Shown: positions 1 to 6,019 of the stretch, in pieces
How the letters are laid out: each line of letters opens with the position of its first letter
Numbering within the stretch: position 1 is the stretch's first letter
Source: an uncultured Prevotella sp.
Lineage (GTDB): Bacteria; Bacteroidota; Bacteroidia; Bacteroidales; Bacteroidaceae
Assembly: GCA_938023885.1 (NCBI GenBank)
Contig: CALJCU010000351.1
Location: forward strand, 1 to 7,623
Reading direction: 5' to 3'
Length of the DNA stretch: 7,623 nt
Translations under genes and position numbers: made by a program
Notes under the pieces: model-generated
Database searches by the model: none
Told to the model about the DNA's origin: nothing
Seen by the model: only the letters and a program-made list of their open reading frames with translations

Positions 1-273
1 TCGACAATCGGCGACATGTTCCCGAAGTCTACAGTAGCTACCATTACAGGTATCGGCGCTATGGCCGGAGGTATCGGCAGCTTCCTAATTAACAAAGGTT
101 CGGGCATGCTCTTCACCTATGCAGAAGGACAAGGACAGGCTTTCTCCTTCTTGGGCTTTGACGGGAAGCCGGCCGGATACATGATTATCTTCTGTATCTG
201 TGCCGTCGCCTACATCATGGGCTGGTGCATCATGAAGACACTCGTACCAAGGTACCAGAAAATTGAAGCATAA
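1..273 (+). CDS. exuT: MFS hexuronate transporter, C-terminal part (ExuT-like)
   Basis: This is the last 90 codons of a membrane transporter whose start lies before the window; frame 1 is open from the first base to TAA at 271-273. The segment GDMFPKSTVATITGIGAMAG (residues 5-24 of the visible part) is the conserved stretch before transmembrane helix 11 in the anion:cation symporter branch of the major facilitator superfamily, which includes ExuT (galacturonate/glucuronate). A second hydrophobic helix (GYMIIFCICAVAYIMGW, about residues 59-75) is helix 12, followed by a short basic cytoplasmic tail. The protein would import hexuronates across the inner membrane. The following uxaB/uxaA genes support a hexuronate substrate; substrate specificity is inferred from context, since related members carry sialate, galactonate or glucarate. 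The next gene starts 5 bases after the stop, so they are probably co-transcribed. Confidence 0.85.
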   Translation, partial: STIGDMFPKSTVATITGIGAMAGGIGSFLINKGSGMLFTYAEGQGQAFSFLGFDGKPAGYMIIFCICAVAYIMGWCIMKTLVPRYQKIEA

Positions 274-278
274 ATATT

Positions 279-641
279 ATGGAGATCCCCAATAAGAATA
301 CGGCACCCAAGATGTATGCACCCGAGCGTGTCATACAGTTTGGGGAAGGTAATTTCCTCCGCGCTTTCGCTGAATGGATTATCAACGAGATGGATGAAAA
401 GACAAGTTTCAACGGATCGATCGTTATCGTCCAGCCCCGCGAACGCAACCACATTGAGCCATTGAGGGCACAGGACGGCATGTATCATGTCAATCTCGTA
501 GGTCTGAAAGGCGGCATCGCTGTCAACGACTGCCAACGTATCAGCTGTGTCAGTCGCGCGCTCAATCCTTACACGCAGAACGATGACATTATGAGGGGAG
601 CGGCCCCCGTGGCCGCCCACCCACGCATCAGTAATTGGTAA
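279..641 (+). pseudogene. uxaB: truncated tagaturonate reductase (altronate oxidoreductase), N-terminal fragment
   Basis: The first ~103 of 120 codons clearly match the N-terminus of UxaB, the NADH-dependent enzyme interconverting D-tagaturonate and D-altronate. PERVIQFGEGNFLRAF (residues 15-30) is the nucleotide-binding start of the mannitol dehydrogenase/UxaB family, followed by QPRE, QDGMYHVNLVGL and CVSRALNPYTQNDD (90-103). UxaB proteins are about 480 residues and continue with an SNTTEAGI-type motif. Here family similarity stops after D103 (about base 587), and a 17-residue GC-rich tail ends at TAA. The other two + frames downstream show no UxaB sequence, so this is a loss of about 1.1 kb rather than a simple frameshift. 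The catalytic C-terminal domain is absent, so the product should be inactive. It could be an in-frame deletion, since the tail residues IMRGAA faintly resemble the GMREAV end of E. coli UxaB, but that match is weak. An assembly error is an alternative. Confidence 0.8.
600..616. repeat. GC-rich perfect inverted repeat at the uxaB truncation point
   Basis: GCGGCC (600-605), a 5-nt loop CCCGT, then GGCCGC (611-616) form a perfect 6-bp stem. It is flanked by GGGGA on the left and CCACCC on the right, which can extend it imperfectly. The segment 594-622 is almost entirely G and C, unlike the neighbouring coding DNA. It lies immediately after the last recognisable uxaB codon, so it marks the deletion junction, a mobile-element scar or a sequencing/assembly artefact. 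Confidence 0.55.
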
Positions 642-644
642 TTA
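631..644. repeat. GTAATT tandem repeat over the truncated uxaB stop codon
   Basis: Two 7-base units, GTAATTG and GTAATTA, lie in tandem, and the TAA that ends the uxaB fragment is formed within them. The same GTAATTG word opens the 8-base repeat over the trmO stop codon near 7358, so the two gene ends share a sequence motif. Two short units alone could be chance. Confidence 0.4.
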
Positions 645-661
645 ATCAAAACACCAACAAA

Positions 662-676
662 CTTATTATTAATAAG
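662..676. promoter_or_regulatory. AT-rich palindrome directly before the uxaA start codon
   Basis: CTTATTA, a single T, then TAATAAG form a perfect 7-bp inverted repeat ending two bases before the uxaA ATG at 678. The whole 642-677 gap is AT-rich with no Shine-Dalgarno sequence, which is usual for translation starts in Bacteroidetes. The palindrome could be a regulator site or a weak hairpin affecting initiation. It could also be chance in AT-rich DNA, and no known operator was recognised. Confidence 0.3.
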
Positions 677-677
677 C

Positions 678-2177
678 ATGAAACAAGCATTAAAAATCAA
701 TTCAGCTGATAATGTAGCCGTTGCCATACAAGACTTGAAGAAAGGTTCTGTCATCGATGTCGATGGCGAGTCACTGACCTTACAGACAGATGTGCCCGCA
801 GGGCATAAACTGGCTTTGCGTGACATTAAGACAGATGAGAATATCATTAAATATGGTTTTCCAATCGGTCACGCGCTTCATGACATCACAACTGGAGCCT
901 GGCTCGACCACCACGACATCAAGTCGAACCTAAAGGGCGAGCTCAACTACGACAACATTCATATCAAAGGGTTGAAGTCCAATGATCCTCACCCGACAGC
1001 CACTTTCCAAGGCTACAGAAGGTCCAATGGCAAAATAGGCGTCCGCAATGAACTCTGGGTCATCCCCACGGTAGGATGTGTCAATGGCATCATCCGTGAG
1101 ATTGTGGAGAACGTGAAAAAAATCACCAACGATGATAAGGGTGTGGATGGCATCGTAGACTTTCCCCACAACTATGGCTGCTCCCAACTTGGTGACGACC
1201 ATGAGAATACACGGAAGATTCTCCGCGACCTTGTACTTCATCCAAATGCAGGCGGCGTACTCGTCGTCGGATTAGGCTGCGAGAACAACCAGCCACATGA
1301 CTTCGAGAAACTCTTAGGCGACTATGACCACGACCGTATCAAATTTCTCGTCTGCCAAGAGGTCGAAGGAAACGAGGTGGAGACTGGTGTCAAACTGCTG
1401 ATGCAACTCTATGACACAGCCAAGGGAGACAAGCGGGAGACTGTCTCTGCTTCCGAGCTGCATATCGGGCTCAAATGCGGTGGTTCCGATGGCTTCTCCG
1501 GCATCACTGCTAACCCTCTGCTCGGTGCCTTCAGCGACTGGCTCTGCGAGGAGCAAGGCGGCACGACAATTCTGACGGAGGTCCCCGAGATGTTCGGCGC
1601 TGAGACGATCCTCATGGAGCGCTGTATCAATAACGAAGTCTTGGAGGAGACCAAACAGTTGATCAACAATTTCAAGCATTATTTTCTCAGTCATGGACAG
1701 CCTGTCGGTGAGAATCCATCACCGGGCAATAAGGCAGGTGGCATCTCCACGCTTGAGGACAAGGCATTGGGCTGCACACAAAAGTCGGGAAAGTCACCGG
1801 TTTGCGGCGTGCTCGGCTATGGCGACATACTGCAAAAAAAAGGTCTGAACCTTCTCTCAGCACCGGGTAATGACCTTGTGGCCGCTACGGCCCTGGCTGC
1901 TGCCGGTTGTCAGATTGTGCTCTTCACGACGGGTCGTGGCACGCCTTTCGCTACGGCTGTCCCGACCTTGAAAGTATCAAGCAACTCCAAGTTATACGGC
2001 CGCAAACCCAACTGGATCGACTTCGATGCCGGTCCCATCGTTGAGGACAAGAGCATTTCAGAACTGCTGCCGTCATTCACCAGGCTTATCCTCGATGTGG
2101 CAAGTGGCAAGAAAGTCAATGCGGAGAAGAGTGGCATCCAAGGCATTGCCATTTTCAAGAATGGAGTAACACTGTGA
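678..2177 (+). CDS. uxaA: altronate dehydratase (D-altronate hydro-lyase)
   Basis: This cytoplasmic enzyme of 499 residues has the usual family length. It dehydrates D-altronate to 2-keto-3-deoxy-D-gluconate in galacturonate catabolism (EC 4.2.1.7); the family is iron-dependent. An N-terminal SAF domain spans about residues 9-80, with a linker to about 110. The catalytic UxaA/GarD domain follows: GYRRSNGKIGVRN (112-124), HNYGCSQLG (164-172), GLGCENNQ (198-205), LKCGGSDGFSGITANP (265-280), EVPEMFGAE (301-309), GNKAGGISTLEDKALGCTQK (350-369) and GRGTPFATAVPTLKVSSN (419-436). Cysteines and histidines in these motifs are candidate metal or active-site residues. The C-terminal SGIQGIAIFKNG is typical. 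GarD (galactarate dehydratase) is the main alternative, but the uxaB/exuT-like neighbours favour UxaA. The gene lies 36 bases after the uxaB fragment and is intact. Its substrate supply depends on UxaB activity from elsewhere. Confidence 0.95.
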   Translation: MKQALKINSADNVAVAIQDLKKGSVIDVDGESLTLQTDVPAGHKLALRDIKTDENIIKYGFPIGHALHDITTGAWLDHHDIKSNLKGELNYDNIHIKGLKSNDPHPTATFQGYRRSNGKIGVRNELWVIPTVGCVNGIIREIVENVKKITNDDKGVDGIVDFPHNYGCSQLGDDHENTRKILRDLVLHPNAGGVLVVGLGCENNQPHDFEKLLGDYDHDRIKFLVCQEVEGNEVETGVKLLMQLYDTAKGDKRETVSASELHIGLKCGGSDGFSGITANPLLGAFSDWLCEEQGGTTILTEVPEMFGAETILMERCINNEVLEETKQLINNFKHYFLSHGQPVGENPSPGNKAGGISTLEDKALGCTQKSGKSPVCGVLGYGDILQKKGLNLLSAPGNDLVAATALAAAGCQIVLFTTGRGTPFATAVPTLKVSSNSKLYGRKPNWIDFDAGPIVEDKSISELLPSFTRLILDVASGKKVNAEKSGIQGIAIFKNGVTL

Positions 2178-2181
2178 GACA

Positions 2182-3423
2182 ATGAGAGAGTTCTTCACGA
2201 GTCTGTTGCTGACCAGCTTGATGGCTGCACCAGTGACGGCACAAGATGTTATAAAAACTTATAATGTCATCAATCCCAATACAGAAGCGTGGAAGGAAGC
2301 CCCTGTAGAGATTGGCGGCATAGACGGGTTCCGGTCCGCTTTGGTCACGGTTAACGGCAAAGAGGTATCTTGCCAGATGGATGACATGGACGGTGACGGT
2401 GGAGCAGACCATCTGTTCTTCCTCACAAATATCAAAGGGAAAGACAGGCAAACGGTGAAGGTAAGCCTCTGGCGCAGCGGGAAACCGCGCAACTATAAGG
2501 AGCGTACTTTTGCCGACATCATTCTGCCCAACAGTAAGATTAAAGAAAAGAACAGGCAGAACGTCTATCTGAAAGAGTTTACGGTTATGGGCAGTTCTGA
2601 TCCTTTCCGTTGCATCCACCAGCATGGCGTCGTCTTCGAGAGTGAGTTGACAGCCTTCAGAATATACTGCAGTCCGAGACAGACGGTAGATATCTATGGG
2701 AAATATAATCGGCAATTAGAACTCAAAGAGTCGGAGTTCTACCCCGACAAGGAACAGTTAGCTAACGGCTTTGGTGACGATGTCCTCTTGGTGGGAGACG
2801 GTGTCGGACTCGGAGCGCTCAATGGATGGAACGGTACCGAGGCTGTGGCTTTCACCGACTGTGACTACCGTTCACAACGCGTCATCACATCAGGTCCTTT
2901 GAGAAGCATCGTGGAGATTGTCGATAACAACTGGAGGCCTGCTGCAGATGCGGAGCCTTTCACCCTAACAACCCGTTACACGATGATGGCAGGCCACCGC
3001 GACTGTAAGGTTGATGTGCAAGTCTCCGTACCTAAAGGCTTCACGCTTACGGACAATATAAAGAAAACACCCTATTATATAGGTGTCACCAATATTCGTG
3101 GCTCAAAGTCATGGACCGACAGCAGGGGACTGCTCGCCTCCTGGGGCTCCGATTATCCGGCTAAAGGTGACACGGCAGCCCAGACAAAGCAAACCGTTGG
3201 TCTGGCAGTCTGTATCCCGGCAGTAAACCTTGAGAAGCGTGCAGACACTAAATGCGATTACGGTTACGTCATAATGATACCTAATGCCCGTCTGACCTAC
3301 TATATCTCTTTCTGTTCCGACAAAGAGAAGGATGGCTACCATAGCGAAGAGGCCTGGAAAAAAGCAACGTGCGAGTGGAAGAAGGAATTGCAAAAGAAGA
3401 GTTTAATAGTACTGGAGAGGTAA
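2182..3423 (+). CDS. exported DUF4861 family protein
   Basis: The 413-residue protein starts 4 bases after the uxaA stop, so it is the last gene of the hexuronate operon. It has an N-terminal signal peptide (hydrophobic FFTSLLLTSLMAAPVTA, likely cleavage after A20). No cysteine follows, so it is periplasmic or secreted rather than a lipoprotein. The body fits DUF4861: VNGKEVSCQMDDMDGDGGAD (57-76) is the family's typical entry segment, followed by HQHG (146-149), DIYGKYNRQLEL (170-181), GFGDDVLLVGDGVGLGAL (196-213), SGPLRSIVEIV (237-247) and AGHRDCKVDV (270-279). DUF4861 genes commonly occur in Bacteroidetes loci that degrade uronic-acid polysaccharides such as pectin, near glycosidases and lyases. 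The molecular activity is not established to my knowledge; a carbohydrate-acting enzyme or sugar-binding beta-sandwich protein is inferred from context. The C-terminus is lysine-rich and ends at a probable terminator. Confidence 0.82.
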   Translation: MREFFTSLLLTSLMAAPVTAQDVIKTYNVINPNTEAWKEAPVEIGGIDGFRSALVTVNGKEVSCQMDDMDGDGGADHLFFLTNIKGKDRQTVKVSLWRSGKPRNYKERTFADIILPNSKIKEKNRQNVYLKEFTVMGSSDPFRCIHQHGVVFESELTAFRIYCSPRQTVDIYGKYNRQLELKESEFYPDKEQLANGFGDDVLLVGDGVGLGALNGWNGTEAVAFTDCDYRSQRVITSGPLRSIVEIVDNNWRPAADAEPFTLTTRYTMMAGHRDCKVDVQVSVPKGFTLTDNIKKTPYYIGVTNIRGSKSWTDSRGLLASWGSDYPAKGDTAAQTKQTVGLAVCIPAVNLEKRADTKCDYGYVIMIPNARLTYYISFCSDKEKDGYHSEEAWKKATCEWKKELQKKSLIVLER

Positions 3424-3440
3424 AACTCCATTTATTTTTT
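3413..3440 (+). terminator. probable intrinsic terminator of the hexuronate operon
   Basis: TGGAG (3413-3417) and CTCCA (3426-3430) form a 5-bp stem around an 8-nt loop, directly followed by TTTATTTTTT (3431-3440). The left arm lies in the last codons of the DUF4861 gene and the stop codon is in the loop. The stem is short but the T-run is strong, and the position at an operon end fits. Confidence 0.5.
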
Positions 3441-3469
3441 GGGAAATACATTCTTTGTTAGTAAATTTG
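3437..3469 (+). promoter_or_regulatory. Bacteroidetes-type sigma-ABfr promoter for the downstream operon
   Basis: TTTTG at 3437-3441 serves as the -33 element, and TAAATTTG at 3462-3469 matches the -7 consensus TAnnTTTG exactly. The 20-base spacing is the usual one for the Bacteroidetes housekeeping sigma factor. Transcription would begin roughly at 3474-3478, giving an A-rich leader of about 30 nt before the ATG at 3507. The -33 element is made from the end of the preceding terminator's T-run. Confidence 0.75.
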
Positions 3470-3506
3470 CAGAAAAGAAAATATTAAACGTTAAAACAAA
3501 CATTAT

Positions 3507-4160
3507 ATGGCAATAGAAGGTATTTTCCGCGATGAGATAGAAATCAGGCAAGTGGACAAATTCTTTGCCGGAGAAATGGGTCGTCAGATCCACCGTTACA
3601 TCAAGGCGCACGGATCGATGTCGATGCTAGAGAAAATAGAAAAGCGCATTGGGTCACTCAGCATTCCTGAGCGTGAGAATGCAATGGCTAAATATATTGA
3701 CCTCAACCGCAAAGTCATTGAAGACGTTGACTGGCGCATGCTCATTGCACGAGCTATGGCCAACTATTGTGACTCTTACAACTATTTTGTCAAGATGGTT
3801 GCTGACGAGCAGACCGTGCTTTTCTACGAGGAGCGTATGAAGAAGAAGTATGTGCGCTTTCACGAGGTGTTTGAGGAGAACGGCAAGTATGGCATCAAGG
3901 ATGTGGAAGGAAATATTATGCTACATGCCAAATATGATTTCTTACGTACGCCGTTCATCTATGTCGACGACCTTGTCTCCATGCCTGTCATCGCAGAGAG
4001 AAATGGCAAGATGGGGCTTGTCCACCCCGACGGACACGACACCGTGGTATTGCCGTTCGACTACGACGACATCTCCCTAAGAGATGAGGAGCCGTGGTTC
4101 GAACTGACCAAAGACGGACAAACGCAACTATGGAATGGCTTAGACGAACTGAGTGACTGA
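3507..4160 (+). CDS. WG-repeat-like protein of unknown function
   Basis: This is a 217-residue protein without signal peptide or membrane segment, hence probably cytoplasmic. The first ~110 residues look mainly helical and charged. The C-terminal half contains two repeats resembling the WG (KWG) repeat. ENGKYGIKDVEGNIMLHAKYD (about 124-144) and RNGKMGLVHPDGHDTVVLPFDYD (about 165-187) share the pattern NGK-hydrophobic-G-hydrophobic-D-G-N/H, then a hydrophobic stretch and aromatic-D. WG repeats occur as beta-rich, probably protein-interacting modules in many Bacteroidetes proteins. The ATG was chosen because it lies about 30 nt from the predicted transcription start. It is the first gene of the right-hand operon, 20 bases before the transferase gene, but nothing in it indicates a role in that pathway. 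I do not recognise a specific family. Confidence 0.7.
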   Translation: MAIEGIFRDEIEIRQVDKFFAGEMGRQIHRYIKAHGSMSMLEKIEKRIGSLSIPERENAMAKYIDLNRKVIEDVDWRMLIARAMANYCDSYNYFVKMVADEQTVLFYEERMKKKYVRFHEVFEENGKYGIKDVEGNIMLHAKYDFLRTPFIYVDDLVSMPVIAERNGKMGLVHPDGHDTVVLPFDYDDISLRDEEPWFELTKDGQTQLWNGLDELSD

Positions 4161-4180
4161 TAACTTATAGATTTTTTGCC

Positions 4181-6016
4181 GTGAAAAAGAAAATATTGCT
4201 GTTAGTGTCCACATTTCTTTTGTGGACACTGATATTCATGTTACAGAAGCCCGTATTCCTGCTTATCTACGGCGGCTTCACCAAGGTGTTGGAGGTTATC
4301 GGGCATGGCTTATCGCTTGATATGTCCATGGCGGGTTATCTGACGGCTATCCCGGCATTGGTTCTTGTTGTCAGTTGTCTGCCTTTGCAGGCTCTTCACA
4401 ACACCCGCTCCAGCCGTATTCTGATGGCTATTGTCGGTGGATGGACCTTCATAGGTGCAATCGCCGTAGCACTCTCTTTCGTCGTCAATATCGCACTCTA
4501 TGGCTACTGGGGCTTTCCGCTCGACTCAACACCTGTCTTCTTTCTCATCTCTTCGCCCTCTGCAGCAATGGCAAGCATTGAGTGGTGGCAAGGTCTGTTA
4601 GGCATCGTCAGCATGGGTGCAGTCATGGCCTTTATCCTCTTGCCTTTCCATCTTCTGTGGCGTAAGTGGGGTGGGGACGTGTTCCTCCTGAAAACCAACG
4701 GGTGGCAATGGCTGCCAATGCTTATCCTAACAGCCTTGTTGTTCCTCCCTATCCGCGGAGGTGTAACGGTATCGACGATGAATACGGGAAAAGCATACTT
4801 CTCATCTGTGCAGGAGCTGAACCATGCGGCAGTCAATCCATTGTTCTCTTTCATGGAGAGCGTTGATCACAACGAAGACTTCACCTCACAATACCGGTTC
4901 ATGGATGACAACGAGGCTCACCGGATCTATCATCAACTTTACAACAGTCCGGCCACAGACAGCATCAGCTCCGTGTTAAGGTCAGGGATGAAACGTCCCA
5001 ACATCTTCATTATCGTGATGGAGAGTTTCTCCGACACCGTAACGAAAGTGCCTGGTGTGACGCCCAACCTCAACCGCCTAAAGCATGAGGGTCTTTATTT
5101 CTCACGGTTCTACGCCAACAGCTACCGCACCGACCGCGGACTGGTATCTGTGCTCCAAGGCTACCCCGCTCCGGCTACCGTAAGTCTGATGAAATATCCG
5201 AAGAAGACAGCTAATATGCCGTCTATAGCTGCTCATCTTGAGAAGGCAGGCTATGAGGCCTCCTATTATTATGGAGGTGATGCTGACTTCACAAATATGC
5301 GCTCGTTCCTTGTCAACCAAGGGTTCCGGCATATCATCGAGGATGTCGATTTCCCCGTGAGTGACCGTCTGAGCAAATGGGGCGTACCCGACCATCTGTT
5401 GTTCAAGCGGGCAGAGAAAGATATCTTGGCACTGCCTGCCAACGGCAGACCACGGCTGACTGTCATCCAGACCTCCAGTTCGCACGAGCCCTTCGACGTG
5501 CCTTATCATCATCTCAAGGATAAGATTCTTAATGCTTTCGCCTATTCGGACAGTTGCATAGGCGGATTCATAACATCTCTCCACAGAAGCAGACAGTGGA
5601 ACAACAGCCTTGTCATCCTGGTGCCGGATCACCTCGGTGCCTGGCCGGAACATCCCGACAACTTCAAGCCCTGGCGATATCATATTCCTCTAATTTGGAC
5701 AGGAGGTGCCATTCGTCAACCAATGGTTGTCAATACGTTGGGGTCCCAGCAAGATATTGCGGCAACGCTGCTCTCACAGTTAGGCATCGATCACAAAGAC
5801 CTTATTTTCAGTAAGGATATGTTCAGCCCGGCAGTCAATCATTTTGCATTCTTCCTGCCTAATGACGGCATCGGGATGATAACGGATGACAATGTTTTTC
5901 TCTATGACAACCAGCTAAAGAAGACCGTCTTCGATACAGGGAGGGGAAAGAGCAAGAATCTGAAATCAGGCAAAGCGCTATTACAGGTATTGTTCGATGA
6001 CATAGCAAAAAAATAA
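4181..6016 (+). CDS. LTA synthase (LtaS)-type membrane sulfatase-fold transferase
   Basis: The 611-residue protein starts with GTG. The next in-frame ATG is codon 20, inside the first membrane helix, so GTG is the better start. The N-terminal ~195 residues hold about five hydrophobic helices (roughly 4-30, 48-68, 78-105, 136-160, 176-193). A large periplasmic sulfatase-fold domain follows. Its active site is visible: E281 in IIVMESFSD (metal ligand), T317 in SYRTDRGLVS (nucleophile position), H435 in SSSHEPF, and D483-H484 in VPDHLG (metal ligands). LtaS-family enzymes move phosphoglycerol, or in relatives phosphoethanolamine, from phospholipids to an acceptor. A Gram-negative Bacteroidetes has no lipoteichoic acid, so the acceptor is probably an envelope glycan, lipid A or a periplasmic glucan; this is inference. 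The PAP2 gene follows after 3 bases and may process the lipid product. An inverted repeat covers codons 8-17. Confidence 0.88.
   Translation: MKKKILLLVSTFLLWTLIFMLQKPVFLLIYGGFTKVLEVIGHGLSLDMSMAGYLTAIPALVLVVSCLPLQALHNTRSSRILMAIVGGWTFIGAIAVALSFVVNIALYGYWGFPLDSTPVFFLISSPSAAMASIEWWQGLLGIVSMGAVMAFILLPFHLLWRKWGGDVFLLKTNGWQWLPMLILTALLFLPIRGGVTVSTMNTGKAYFSSVQELNHAAVNPLFSFMESVDHNEDFTSQYRFMDDNEAHRIYHQLYNSPATDSISSVLRSGMKRPNIFIIVMESFSDTVTKVPGVTPNLNRLKHEGLYFSRFYANSYRTDRGLVSVLQGYPAPATVSLMKYPKKTANMPSIAAHLEKAGYEASYYYGGDADFTNMRSFLVNQGFRHIIEDVDFPVSDRLSKWGVPDHLLFKRAEKDILALPANGRPRLTVIQTSSSHEPFDVPYHHLKDKILNAFAYSDSCIGGFITSLHRSRQWNNSLVILVPDHLGAWPEHPDNFKPWRYHIPLIWTGGAIRQPMVVNTLGSQQDIAATLLSQLGIDHKDLIFSKDMFSPAVNHFAFFLPNDGIGMITDDNVFLYDNQLKKTVFDTGRGKSKNLKSGKALLQVLFDDIAKK
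4204..4230. repeat. perfect 10-bp inverted repeat in codons 8-17 of the transferase gene
   Basis: AGTGTCCACA (4204-4213) and TGTGGACACT (4221-4230) are exact reverse complements around a 7-nt loop TTTCTTT. A further G-T and A-T pair are possible outward. It begins 23 bases after the GTG start and encodes part of the first membrane helix. In RNA it would form a stable hairpin near the start of translation. No T-run follows, so it is not an intrinsic terminator. Confidence 0.75.
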
Positions 6017-6019
6017 GAA

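Noticed and set aside
210..620. 136-codon minus-strand frame across the transporter end and uxaB fragment
   Set aside because: It spans two conserved + strand genes and runs through the GC-rich junction; no motif supports it.
588..660. Simple frameshift as the cause of the uxaB truncation
   Set aside because: All three + frames after base 587 were read and none resumes UxaB sequence, and only about 90 bases separate it from uxaA, so a deletion is required.
2155..2715. 186-codon open frame on the minus strand over the uxaA end and DUF4861 start
   Set aside because: It is opposite the signal peptide and conserved DUF4861 entry segment and shows no family features.
4200..4300. ATG at codon 20 as the start of the transferase gene
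   Set aside because: It would cut the first membrane helix; GTG at 4181 keeps the basic MKKK start followed by a full hydrophobic helix and a 20-base gap to the upstream gene.
5102..5683. 193-codon open frame on the minus strand inside the transferase gene
   Set aside because: It lies wholly opposite conserved catalytic-domain sequence (T317 to D483/H484), has no recognisable motifs and no promoter; it is a shadow frame.
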